IMG/VR virus record: IMGVR_UViG_3300008627_000077 | Location: 1-20,513 of that record | Source: a virus | Strand: one strand, 5' to 3' | Length of the DNA: 20,513 bases | Shown here: in pieces, positions 1 through 6,316 of the stretch | Numbering within the stretch: position 1 is the stretch's first letter | Layout: the number at the start of each line of letters is the position of its first letter | Notes under the pieces: generated by a model | Told to the model about the DNA's origin: nothing | The model's input: only the letters and a program-made list of their open reading frames with translations | Databases searched by the model: none | Made by a program: the position numbers and the translations under genes

Positions 1-1
1 G

Positions 2-331
2 GCTAATACATTTAAATCAGTAACAAAGACAGGTGGAGCAACTGCGGCTAATACAGATATAACTGTTTATACTGTACCTGCTTCAACAACTACTATTATT
101 ATTGGTTTGACAATTAGTAATCTTATAAATACTAGTATTACTGCTGACGTAAAATTAGAAAATGCTGATGGTGATAATATTCATATTGGTAAAAATCTTC
201 CAATACCCTCCGGCAGTGCGTTAAATGCATTAACAGGAAAAGTTGTAATGGAAACAGGAGATATTTTAAAAGTTCAAAGTGATACAACCAATAGTGCAGA
301 TATTGCTTTAAGTATTATGGAGATTACATAA
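2..331 (+). CDS. Phage structural protein, 5'-truncated by window start
   Basis: The frame is open from base 2 to the TAA at 329-331, about 109 residues, and no start lies inside the window that must be used. A TTG at 107 is possible, but in-frame coding upstream of it (ANTFKSVTKTGGATAANTDI, then TVYTVPASTTTIIIGLTISN) reads like the N-terminal part of a small beta-rich protein common in marine T4-like phages, so the real start is probably one or two codons before the window. The protein is rich in Thr, Ala, Ile and Asn, has no transmembrane helix, and looks like a one-domain beta structure. It ends one base before the next fibre gene, so the two are probably co-translated. A virion or tail-decoration role is inferred only from the company it keeps. 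Its function is unknown. Confidence 0.7.
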   Translation, partial: ANTFKSVTKTGGATAANTDITVYTVPASTTTIIIGLTISNLINTSITADVKLENADGDNIHIGKNLPIPSGSALNALTGKVVMETGDILKVQSDTTNSADIALSIMEIT

Positions 332-332
332 A

Positions 333-929
333 ATGTCATATATAGGATATAAACCAGATGTTCCTGGTGATGATACCGTAACAACAGCAAAGATAATTAA
401 TGGTGCAGTAACAACGGCTAAGATAGCTGATGATGCAATTGATGGAACTAAGATAGCATACGATGTTTCTGTAGGTAATACAGCTAATACCAATAGTAGT
501 CAAGGTGATAACCCTATTACCACATATTTCTATGAAATAGCTACTTGTGCTAATGCTGGCGATGCCGTTACTTTACCTACAGCTGCTGCTGGTAAAGTTG
601 TAGTGATAGCTAATAATGGGGCTAATGATGCTGATGTATTTCCTGCAACTGGAGATAATATAGATGCAGCTGGTACTAATACCGCTTATTCATTAACTAG
701 CGGTACTAATGTGATGTTTATATCACAGGATGCTACTGATTGGGACACTATTAGTGGTGGTAGTGGTAGTGGCAACTCAACAACCGAAGGGTTATACGAA
801 CACGCACATACGATTAGTGCTAACTACTCAATAACAAGTGGCAATAATGCGTTAACTGCTGGCCCAGTTACAATCGACACAGGAGTATCAGTTACAGTAC
901 CCACTGGCTCGACTTGGGTTATAGCATAG
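333..929 (+). CDS. Short tail-fibre protein with AKI repeats
   Basis: This is a 198-residue protein beginning MSYIGYKP. Residues about 15-45 carry imperfect ten-residue repeats (TVTTAKIINGAVTTAKIADD), a pattern typical of trimeric phage tail fibres. The middle is Ala/Thr/Gly/Asn-rich beta sequence, and about residues 140-150 form a Gly/Ser linker (SGGSGSGNS). The C-terminus (NALTAGPVTIDTGVSV, then GSTWVIA) is closely matched by the end of the gene at 4899-5237 (GMTAGPITV, GSTWTIV), so the two are paralogues. The ATG follows the previous stop after one base. It is expected to be part of a fibre or adhesin. Its receptor cannot be inferred, and unlike most later fibre genes it has no small partner gene after it. 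Confidence 0.75.
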   Translation: MSYIGYKPDVPGDDTVTTAKIINGAVTTAKIADDAIDGTKIAYDVSVGNTANTNSSQGDNPITTYFYEIATCANAGDAVTLPTAAAGKVVVIANNGANDADVFPATGDNIDAAGTNTAYSLTSGTNVMFISQDATDWDTISGGSGSGNSTTEGLYEHAHTISANYSITSGNNALTAGPVTIDTGVSVTVPTGSTWVIA

Positions 930-942
930 GAGCAATATATAA

Positions 943-1632
943 ATGTCAAAAGTAAAAATTACAGGACACGCTAGCGGTACAGGCGTTTTGACGGTGACAG
1001 CACCGAACACCTCGACTGACCGCACGATTACACTTCCAGATGCTACAGGGACTCTGCTGAACAGTGATGGTGATGGGAGTAGTTTGACTGGTGTAGGCGG
1101 TGCTTGGACTGTTATTACTTCACAAACAGCGTCAGCATCTTCTTCATTAGATTTTACAGGGATTAATTCAACATATAGCACTTATGCGTTTGTGCTGAGT
1201 GACATCGTTCCAGCAACGGACACAACGGAGCTTAATTTGCTCACATCAACGGATGGCGGTAGTTCTTATGATAATTCGTCTGCAAACTATTATTATGCGA
1301 CTTTAAGTTTAGATGATGCTGGGTCTGCCCAAAACACCTATACTGGGGTAGGGAATTCAATTATGCGTATCATAGGCTCTGCTCAGTCAATGGGTAATGC
1401 TTCTGGTGAAAGTGGGAGTGCTATTGTTTATTTGTACGAACCATCAAATGCTTCTACAACAACTAAGTGTTCTTGGACGGCTAGTTGGGTAAATCAAACT
1501 GGGAAAAATCTAATAGGAATAGGATCAGGTAGGCGTAATTCTATTGCGGACGTAGACGCTGTACGTTTTATACAGAGTTCTGGAAACATAACATCAGGGA
1601 AAATAACGATGTATGGCATAGCCACATCATAA
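943..1632 (+). CDS. Tail-fibre/receptor-binding protein paralogue (cassette 1)
   Basis: This 229-residue protein has a modular build. Residues 1-43 (VTAPNTSTDRTITLPDATGT) form an N-terminal module frequent in phage tail fibres. It is followed by the hinge DGDGSSLTGVGG at about 43-54 and then a distinct C-terminal beta domain from AWTVITSQTASAS to the end. The hinge is shared at DNA level with four other genes in the window, which suggests exchange of tips. A GGAG element (929-932) lies about ten bases before the ATG. The small partner gene at 1642 follows after nine bases. It probably assembles as a trimer at the distal tail. Base composition is visibly richer in G+C than in the core genes downstream. 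Confidence 0.75.
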   Translation: MSKVKITGHASGTGVLTVTAPNTSTDRTITLPDATGTLLNSDGDGSSLTGVGGAWTVITSQTASASSSLDFTGINSTYSTYAFVLSDIVPATDTTELNLLTSTDGGSSYDNSSANYYYATLSLDDAGSAQNTYTGVGNSIMRIIGSAQSMGNASGESGSAIVYLYEPSNASTTTKCSWTASWVNQTGKNLIGIGSGRRNSIADVDAVRFIQSSGNITSGKITMYGIATS

Positions 1633-1641
1633 GGAGACTAT

Positions 1642-1896
1642 ATGCCTAGACACAGTATGGTAAACGGTGTTCGTGTAAATTGGACACCAGAACAAGAAGC
1701 ACACCGTGACGCAGAAGAACAAGCGTGGGCTGATAAAGCCCCCGAACGTGAACTGAAAGCCTTCTACGACAAACGCAAAGAAGAGTATCCAACAATAGAA
1801 GAACTGGTAGTAGCCCTTTACGACCCTGAAGATAAAGCTGAGATTGATAGGCGTAGAGCGGAAGTAAAATCTAAATACCCAAAGGGGGCTGAATAA
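1642..1896 (+). CDS. Small fibre-partner protein, YPxIxxL family (cassette 1)
   Basis: This is an 84-residue soluble, highly charged and mostly helical protein. The N-terminal half is rich in Glu and Ala (WTPEQEAHRDAEEQAWADKA). The C-terminus has the pattern KRKEEYPTIEELVVALYDP, then AEVKSKYPKGAE. That C-terminal motif recurs in the small proteins at 4155, 7021 and 7954 and, more diverged, at 3147, always directly after a fibre gene. Such proteins are common next to tail fibres in marine phages, but I cannot assign a named family with confidence. A fibre-assembly chaperone or tip-capping role is an inference from position. AAGGAG (1632-1637) precedes the ATG, and its stop overlaps the next start (TAATG). 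A hand count of 1681-1740 gives 32 G+C of 60, against 15 of 60 at 14401-14460. Confidence 0.75.
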   Translation: MPRHSMVNGVRVNWTPEQEAHRDAEEQAWADKAPERELKAFYDKRKEEYPTIEELVVALYDPEDKAEIDRRRAEVKSKYPKGAE

Positions 1897-3134
1897 TGTC
1901 AACAATTAAAAGTTCCTCGGAACATTTGACCCTTAACGCTGACGGGGCATCAAAAGACATTAAGTTCCAAGCCAACGGGGTAGAGAAGGCTAGTATCAGT
2001 AGTGCTGGTGCGTTTACCTCAACGACTATAGATGCTACGGCTCTTACTGGGAATCTCCCTGCCATTGACGGAAGTAGTTTGACTGGTATCACTACGGGAA
2101 ACAAACGTAATTTTATAATCGATGGAGATTTTACGCAGTGGCCTGAAGGGACATCACGAGTCAGAGCAACGGGAGAATATGCCTCTGCACTCTTTGAGTA
2201 TAATGGGCATACTACGGCAAACTGGAATGCGAATAGAAGCACAACCGTGCCAACGGTGGCAGAGAGTAGCTACCAATCGAAATATTCTCTGGAGCTAGAT
2301 GTTACAACTGCGGATGCTTCTCCGTCTAATGCTTCATACTATGAATATTTTTATCACATAACAGGGACAGATTATTCTTCATTACACGGACAAGAGGTGA
2401 CGTTAAGCTTCTGGCATCGCCATACCGTAACAGGGACATACTGTATTCATTTCCAAAATTCAGCAGGGAACAGGCATTATCTTGCTGAATATACTCAAAC
2501 AACCACAAACACTTGGGAGAAGGCTTCAATCACGCTTACGTTAGATACTTCGGGTACTTGGCTATTTGATGATACAGATATAGGGTTGACAATAACTTTT
2601 GTTCTTGAAGCAGGCTCAGACTGGCACGGGACAGCAGGTGCGTGGAGGAATACAAATGAAAAATCAACAGCTAATCAAGTGAATGGATTAAGCAGTGTGT
2701 CAAACTATATGTATTTCTCACAAGTTCAATTAACATTAGGCTCTAACGCACCTACCTTTACGTCACCTCCGATAGCTACTGTAAAAGATCAGGTGGAGTA
2801 TTATATTCAAGTGTTTGGAGGAAACTTAGCTTATGACCATATTGCATCAGGCCTCTGTAGGTCTACTACCTCCGCATATATCAACTTACACTTTTCACCG
2901 AAAAGAGTGATACCTGCTATATCTAATGGAAGTGGTACAGCATCACATTACTCGGTTATGAACGCCTCTGGTGGTGTAGTTGCTTGTTCATCAGCTAATG
3001 TTTATGAAGTTGTAGGAAAAGATCATTGTAGGTTAGTAACAACACATTCCTCTGGTCTGGTTGCGGGAAATTGTGGAATATTGAGAAATAACAACAATGT
3101 GGCTGGAACAGTTATAATAGATGCGAGACACTAG
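1896..3134 (+). CDS. Large tail-fibre/receptor-binding protein (cassette 2)
   Basis: At 412 residues this is the longest fibre of the array. The N-terminal module (MSTIKSSSEHLTLNADGASK) is shared almost base for base with the truncated copy at 6141. The hinge LTGNLPAIDGSSLTGITTG lies at about 50-68. A motif NFIIDGDFTQWPEGTS at 72-87 resembles the start of the carbohydrate-binding-like beta-sandwich regions seen in many phage tail fibres (usual form NxIINGDFxxWQRGTS). Near residue 298, DQVEYYIQVFGG corresponds to the QRYY-type linker that usually precedes a second beta domain. The C-terminus (AGTVIIDARH) also fits that family. It most likely binds host surface glycans, though no catalytic motif was seen. 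It starts inside the preceding stop, and its partner gene begins 12 bases after its end. Confidence 0.8.
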   Translation: MSTIKSSSEHLTLNADGASKDIKFQANGVEKASISSAGAFTSTTIDATALTGNLPAIDGSSLTGITTGNKRNFIIDGDFTQWPEGTSRVRATGEYASALFEYNGHTTANWNANRSTTVPTVAESSYQSKYSLELDVTTADASPSNASYYEYFYHITGTDYSSLHGQEVTLSFWHRHTVTGTYCIHFQNSAGNRHYLAEYTQTTTNTWEKASITLTLDTSGTWLFDDTDIGLTITFVLEAGSDWHGTAGAWRNTNEKSTANQVNGLSSVSNYMYFSQVQLTLGSNAPTFTSPPIATVKDQVEYYIQVFGGNLAYDHIASGLCRSTTSAYINLHFSPKRVIPAISNGSGTASHYSVMNASGGVVACSSANVYEVVGKDHCRLVTTHSSGLVAGNCGILRNNNNVAGTVIIDARH

Positions 3135-3146
3135 AGGATATAATCA

Positions 3147-3452
3147 ATGATAATTAAAACAGTAAAAATGCAATCGGATGGAAGCTATTGTGTAAACGAT
3201 CAGTACGGAGTTTCCCAAATAATGGGGGCTAAGTACAACGATACAGTTCAGGAATGGATAGACGAAGGCAATACGCCAGAACCATATGTCGCACCAGAAC
3301 CAACTTGGCTAGACAAGCGTTTAGCTAACATGGCAGACGGTGGCTATGGCACAACTGGCGAGCAATTCGAGATGATCGGAGAGCAAGGGATGGAAGTGTA
3401 TCAGGCTCACATTGCAAAAGTAAAATCAGATATCCCAAAGGAGACTAACTAA
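3147..3452 (+). CDS. Small fibre-partner protein (cassette 2)
   Basis: This 101-residue protein starts with a short beta-type segment (MIIKTVKMQSDGSYCVNDQY), followed by VQEWIDEGNTPEPYVAPEPT at about 34-53. The C-terminus, GTTGEQFEMIGEQGMEVYQ then IAKVKSDIPKETN, is a diverged form of the YPxIGDQLD...VKxKYPK ending of its neighbours. A fragment of a related gene (QEWVAEGNTIEE) survives at about 6244-6309. It follows the long fibre gene and abuts the next fibre start with no gap (TAAATG), so it belongs to that pair. It is likely to assist fibre folding or attachment. That role is inferred from the repeated pairing, not from a recognised domain. Confidence 0.7.
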   Translation: MIIKTVKMQSDGSYCVNDQYGVSQIMGAKYNDTVQEWIDEGNTPEPYVAPEPTWLDKRLANMADGGYGTTGEQFEMIGEQGMEVYQAHIAKVKSDIPKETN

Positions 3453-4142
3453 ATGGCAATCGTTATAAATGGCAGTGGTACGATCACTGGGCTTAGTGCC
3501 GGGGGATTGCCTGACTCCAGTATTCTGAATGATGATCTTGCAGGATCCATAGCGGATGGAAAGATAACAGGGCTTTCATCAAGTAAGCTAACTGGTGCTT
3601 TACCTGTCATTGACGGGAGTAGTTTGACTGGAATAACTACTGGATCGTGGGAATATGTTTCTACATCATCATCTGGAACGGCTCGTAGTTTTCGTAATAT
3701 TTTCAGTTGGAGTACCTATCCGTGTTGGATGTTTGTATTTAATGGGATGTCAATGGATAATGCTGGTGGTGGTTTAGGCGTACAATTTTATGATGCAAGT
3801 GATACATTATCTACATCTGGTTATCAATGGAACTATGCTGTTTTGCATAGTAATTCTTCATCTTGGACTGTATCAAATAGTAATTCAGATACTTTTATGC
3901 ACCTTTCTAATTTTCCCTCTAATGCCGCTCCATTGTGGTGTAACTTGTTGGTCTGGTATGGAGGCACACGAAATATGGTTACAGCAGATTGTGTTTGGGA
4001 TCATACTCACGGTAGTAATTATTTTGGTAGATCCGTTGCAGGTGGAAGAAAAGGTGGTTTTGAATCCACAGGTATATATTTTAAACAATGGTCTGGGGTA
4101 TGGCAGGGTGGTGATATTTACGCATATAGACTAAACAAATGA
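3453..4142 (+). CDS. Tail-fibre/receptor-binding protein paralogue (cassette 3)
   Basis: The protein has 229 residues. The N-terminal module MAIVINGSGTITGLSAGGLP is nearly identical to the start of the gene at 7335. It is followed by the hinge LTGALPVIDGSSLTGITTG at about 48-66. The C-terminal domain (from SWEYVSTSSSGTARSF) is rich in Trp, Ser and aromatic residues and unlike the other tips in the window, suggesting a different ligand. The end (GDIYAYRLNK) resembles the closing strand of other tip domains here. Long open frames in other registers within this gene are overlaps and not genes. It starts directly at the preceding stop and is followed by a partner gene after 12 bases. Confidence 0.75.
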   Translation: MAIVINGSGTITGLSAGGLPDSSILNDDLAGSIADGKITGLSSSKLTGALPVIDGSSLTGITTGSWEYVSTSSSGTARSFRNIFSWSTYPCWMFVFNGMSMDNAGGGLGVQFYDASDTLSTSGYQWNYAVLHSNSSSWTVSNSNSDTFMHLSNFPSNAAPLWCNLLVWYGGTRNMVTADCVWDHTHGSNYFGRSVAGGRKGGFESTGIYFKQWSGVWQGGDIYAYRLNK

Positions 4143-4154
4143 TAAGGAGTTAGT

Positions 4155-4433
4155 ATGAGATTAAATATAGGCCACGAAGATGCAATCGTTAGTGTAGTTA
4201 CTCCAAGTGGTGAAGAAATAAGACCAATGACACAAGCAGAAGTTGATTCACATAACAGCGAGTGTGATGCTTACGATAAATGGGTTGCAGAAGAAAAATA
4301 TAAAGAAGATAGAAAAGCAGAATACCCCCCAGCCACGGATTACCTTGACGGCATAGTCAAAGGGGATCAGGCACAGATAGACAAGTACATCGCAGATTGT
4401 TTGGCTGTAAAGCAGAGGTATCCTAAGGAATAA
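4155..4433 (+). CDS. Small fibre-partner protein (cassette 3)
   Basis: This is a 92-residue charged protein. The N-terminus is MRLNIGHEDAIVSVVTPSGE, and the C-terminal half matches the small-protein family of the window: DRKAEYPPATDYLDGIVKGD, then CLAVKQRYPKE. An AAGGAG (4143-4148) precedes the ATG. The last 24 bases of the gene and its stop recur, slightly altered and out of frame, at 4861-4884 inside the 42-residue ORF, which points to duplication of this region. The role is inferred as a fibre accessory or chaperone from its position after a fibre gene. Confidence 0.72.
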   Translation: MRLNIGHEDAIVSVVTPSGEEIRPMTQAEVDSHNSECDAYDKWVAEEKYKEDRKAEYPPATDYLDGIVKGDQAQIDKYIADCLAVKQRYPKE

Positions 4434-4436
4434 ATT

Positions 4437-4751
4437 ATGAGCGTTGATCTGAGCGAAACATCCAAGATTAATCTGGATGTGAAAACATTAGTTGGAATTG
4501 TTGTTATTATTCTGTCCATAGCAGGGGTGTACTTTAAATTGCAGGGTCAGATTGCTCAACTGCAATTAGATGTTGTCAGGATGCAAGATTCTCTATCGCT
4601 GAACACGGAGTTTCGCATTAAGTGGCCTAGAGGCGAACTTGGCGCATTACCTGATGACGCTAAACAGGACTTGCGAATTGAGTATTTGCAGAAATCTGTT
4701 GAAGACATGAAGGACGATATAGAAGACCTTGAGACGGGAGGGGCTAAATGA
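4437..4751 (+). CDS. Single-pass membrane protein with coiled coil
   Basis: This 104-residue protein has one strongly hydrophobic segment at about 17-33 (TLVGIVVIILSIAGVYF) after a short polar N-terminus (SETSKINLD). A heptad-like helical region follows (LQGQIAQLQLDVVRMQDSL), and a second charged helix lies at the C-terminus (YLQKSVEDMKDDIEDLETGG). Proteins of this build, with the SETSKINLD opening, occur in many marine T4-like phages and are normally left unnamed. It could be a lysis-associated membrane protein (holin or spanin-like) or a membrane-acting virion protein, and the sequence does not decide. It sits among fibre genes four bases after a partner gene. Its stop overlaps the next ATG (ATGA), so the following 42-codon ORF is probably translationally coupled. 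Confidence 0.72.
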   Translation: MSVDLSETSKINLDVKTLVGIVVIILSIAGVYFKLQGQIAQLQLDVVRMQDSLSLNTEFRIKWPRGELGALPDDAKQDLRIEYLQKSVEDMKDDIEDLETGGAK

Positions 4752-4876
4752 AAAAAGAAATTACTGCTAACGGTTCTACGGCAGTAATCACTACTGACAT
4801 ACCAATGGAACAAACCATTGTGATCGAGCCAGAGCCATTAAGCAGTGTGTCTTTTATGGGTGCAGAGGTTTCCTAA
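4748..4876 (+). CDS. 42-residue ORF coupled to the membrane protein
   Basis: A 42-codon frame starts at the ATG that overlaps the preceding stop (ATGA, 4748-4751) and ends at TAA 4874-4876. The product begins MKKEITANGSTAVITTDIPM and ends LSSVSFMGAEVS. It has no recognised domain, signal or membrane segment. Its last codons overlap a sequence that in another frame encodes QRFPKE-stop, the ending of the small fibre-partner family. The 3' end of this ORF may therefore have been made by a recombination that left part of a lost partner gene behind. The tight coupling favours translation, but it may be a by-product of the junction. Confidence 0.5.
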   Translation: MKKEITANGSTAVITTDIPMEQTIVIEPEPLSSVSFMGAEVS

Positions 4877-4882
4877 GGAATA
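4863..4882 (+). pseudogene. Remnant of a fibre-partner gene C-terminus
   Basis: These bases (gcagaggtttcctaaggaat) nearly repeat the end of the partner gene at 4414-4433 (gcagaggtatcctaaggaat). In the matching frame they encode QRFPKE and a stop, the signature ending of the small partner family. No remainder of such a gene lies upstream in frame, so this is read as the surviving 3' tip of a deleted or duplicated copy. Confidence 0.5.
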
Positions 4883-4898
4883 AAGAAAGGAATAAAGA

Positions 4899-5237
4899 AT
4901 GGCATTACAAAGAATAGAAAGAGATGCAATAGTAGATAGTGCTATAAACGCAGCGAAGATAGCGGACGGAACAGTAGTAGCGGCAGAGATAGCTAGTAAT
5001 GCAATTACAACTGTTAAGATTGCCGATGATGCAGTAACCGCTGCCAAGATAGATGATGCAGTTACATTGGGAGGACCGTCGTTGGGAACTGATTCTATTA
5101 TTCGTACCAATGCTAAAACAATTTCTGAGAATATAACATTCGTGGGAACAGAAAACGGAATGACCGCAGGACCTATTACGGTTGCAAATAATTACTCGGT
5201 AATAGTAACAAATGGTTCAACTTGGACAATAGTATAA
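4899..5237 (+). CDS. Short tail-fibre protein with AKIADDAV repeats
   Basis: This 112-residue protein consists mostly of decapeptide-like fibre repeats at residues 8-48 (AINAAKIADGTVVAAEIASN, then AITTVKIADDAVTAAKIDDA). A short C-terminal domain follows, TISENITFVGTENGMTAGPI up to NGSTWTIV, which parallels the end of the gene at 333-929. No large tip domain is present, so it may be a linker or fibre shaft completed by the protein from the next gene, which starts 12 bases downstream. The start is preceded by two copies of an AAGGAATAAAGA element (4875-4898), and the nearer one places the GGA about eight bases before the ATG. Confidence 0.72.
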   Translation: MALQRIERDAIVDSAINAAKIADGTVVAAEIASNAITTVKIADDAVTAAKIDDAVTLGGPSLGTDSIIRTNAKTISENITFVGTENGMTAGPITVANNYSVIVTNGSTWTIV

Positions 5238-5248
5238 GGAGAGATTAG

Positions 5249-5881
5249 TTGGCTTCAACTATCAAAGTAACAAATATAGATACACCTGATGGCACAGGAA
5301 ACATAACTGTTGATAGGCCTTTGTCTGGTAGTGGTGCATCTTTGACTAATTTACCAGCTGGTAATCTGAGTGGTGCTTTGCCAGCTATAGATGGGAGTAG
5401 TTTGACGAGCTTGCCAGCACATACAGGCAACGTAGCTTTTCCTGCTACACAAGTAGCTAGTGCAGATGCTAATACTCTGGATGATTATGAGGAGGGGACT
5501 TGGACTCCAAGTTTATTATTTGGTGGTGGTTCAACGGGGATGGCCTATACAACTCAAAGCGGTATATATAATAAGATTGGTAGGATATGTCATATTCAAG
5601 TTCGTATTACTTTGAGTGCAAAGGGGTCTTCTACAGGTAGTGCCTATGTGACAGGGTGGCCTTTTTCTGCAAATAGTGGGGCTGGTGAACATCCCATACT
5701 TGTGCATTGTATTACAGCTATAGATTGGCCGGGATCAAGCCATACTTCACTTTTAGGTAATCTGTCTGGTACAACTTGTCATTTAAGAGCATACGGTGAT
5801 AACGTGGCTCAAGCATCGTGTACTGACGCATCGTTTACAAATACTTCAGACTTTACAATGTCTGGTGTTTTCTACATTTAG
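5249..5881 (+). CDS. Tail-fibre/receptor-binding protein (cassette 4), TTG start
   Basis: This 210-residue protein starts at TTG 5249. AAGGAG at 5237-5242 is well spaced for that codon, and the resulting opening (MASTIKVTNIDTPDGTGNIT) is the usual N-terminus of such fibre proteins, so the rare start is preferred. The hinge LSGALPAIDGSSLTSLPA lies at about 40-57. The motif NTLDDYEEGTWTPSL at 75-89 is widespread in phage tail fibres and introduces a C-terminal beta domain that runs to SGVFYI at the end. It probably forms a trimeric tip recognising the host surface. It is followed ten bases later by a small gene of a family different from the other partners. Confidence 0.78.
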   Translation: MASTIKVTNIDTPDGTGNITVDRPLSGSGASLTNLPAGNLSGALPAIDGSSLTSLPAHTGNVAFPATQVASADANTLDDYEEGTWTPSLLFGGGSTGMAYTTQSGIYNKIGRICHIQVRITLSAKGSSTGSAYVTGWPFSANSGAGEHPILVHCITAIDWPGSSHTSLLGNLSGTTCHLRAYGDNVAQASCTDASFTNTSDFTMSGVFYI

Positions 5882-5891
5882 GAGCAAAATA

Positions 5892-6140
5892 ATGGCTTTA
5901 ACAGAGCGAACAGAAATTGGCAGTATAAATGTATTACCAATGGGACAAATACAAGTAAGGACTGATACGATTATAGAACGTGATGGTGTAGAGATTAGCC
6001 GTACTTATCACCGACACGTTGTAGAACCAGATTCAGATACCAGCAATGAAGATCAACGTGTGAAAGACGTTGCTAATACGATACATACCCCTGCGGTTAA
6101 ACAGGCATGGGCAGACTTTAGAGCAAGTCAGGAGATATAA
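5892..6140 (+). CDS. Small conserved phage tail-region protein (cassette 4)
   Basis: This is an 82-residue soluble protein, MALTERTEIGSINVLPMGQI, then QVRTDTIIERDGVEISRTYH. The start is the ATG at 5892: GGAG at 5881-5884 and the family-like opening MALTERTEIG support it over upstream in-frame codons that lie inside the preceding fibre gene. The sequence contains a HRHVVEPDSD segment at about 41-50 and a helical end (KQAWADFRASQEI). Similar proteins (VxEMGxIQVRTDTVI...RHVVxPGDD) are frequent in phages near tail fibres but have no settled function. It occupies the partner position after a fibre gene yet lacks the YPxIGDQLD motif, so it is an alternative partner type. Its TAA directly abuts the next ATG. 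Confidence 0.72.
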   Translation: MALTERTEIGSINVLPMGQIQVRTDTIIERDGVEISRTYHRHVVEPDSDTSNEDQRVKDVANTIHTPAVKQAWADFRASQEI

Positions 6141-6315
6141 ATGTCAACAATTAAAAGTTCCTCGGAACATTTAACCCTCAATGCAGACGGGGCATCAAAA
6201 GATATAAAGTTCCAAGCTAACGGAGTAGAGAAAGCAAGTATAGTGGTGACCGTGACTACCAAGAGATTCAAGAATGGGTGGCTGAAGGTAATACGATAGA
6301 AGAAGGAGACTAACT
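6141..6315 (+). pseudogene. Fused remnants of a fibre gene and a partner gene
   Basis: Bases 6141-6235 almost duplicate the start of the fibre gene at 1896 (MSTIKSSSEHLTLNADGASK, then KFQANGVEKASI), but the copy stops at the point corresponding to about codon 34. The sequence then continues, in a different frame, with a fragment like the partner gene at 3147: DRDYQEIQEWVAEGNTIEEG and a stop at 6313-6315. Read from the ATG, the frame gives only 52 residues and ends at TAG 6297-6299 after unrelated codons (VVTVTTKRFKNGWLKVIR). Both parents are recognisable and both are incomplete, so this is a deletion scar of a former fibre-plus-partner cassette. The 52-codon frame could still be translated. 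Confidence 0.75.
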
Positions 6316-6316
6316 A

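Noticed and set aside
938-945. TATAAATG as a late promoter before the fibre at 943
   Set aside because: It differs at the last base and overlaps the start codon, so no leader could be made from it.
308-1181. Minus-strand open frames opposite the fibre genes
   Set aside because: Fibre repeats rich in Ala, Thr and Asp codons leave long antisense frames. None has a start context or plausible protein, and every recognised gene is on the + strand.
3790-4134. 114-codon open frame overlapping the fibre gene at 3453
   Set aside because: It lies wholly inside a well-supported fibre gene in another frame, has no ribosome binding site, and its product is a hydrophobic jumble without family features.
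2687-4851. 15-base identity (attaagcagtgtgtc) at 2687-2701 and 4837-4851
   Set aside because: The match is short, the flanks are unrelated and the reading frames give different contexts; chance cannot be excluded. It is kept only as a possible extra trace of recombination.
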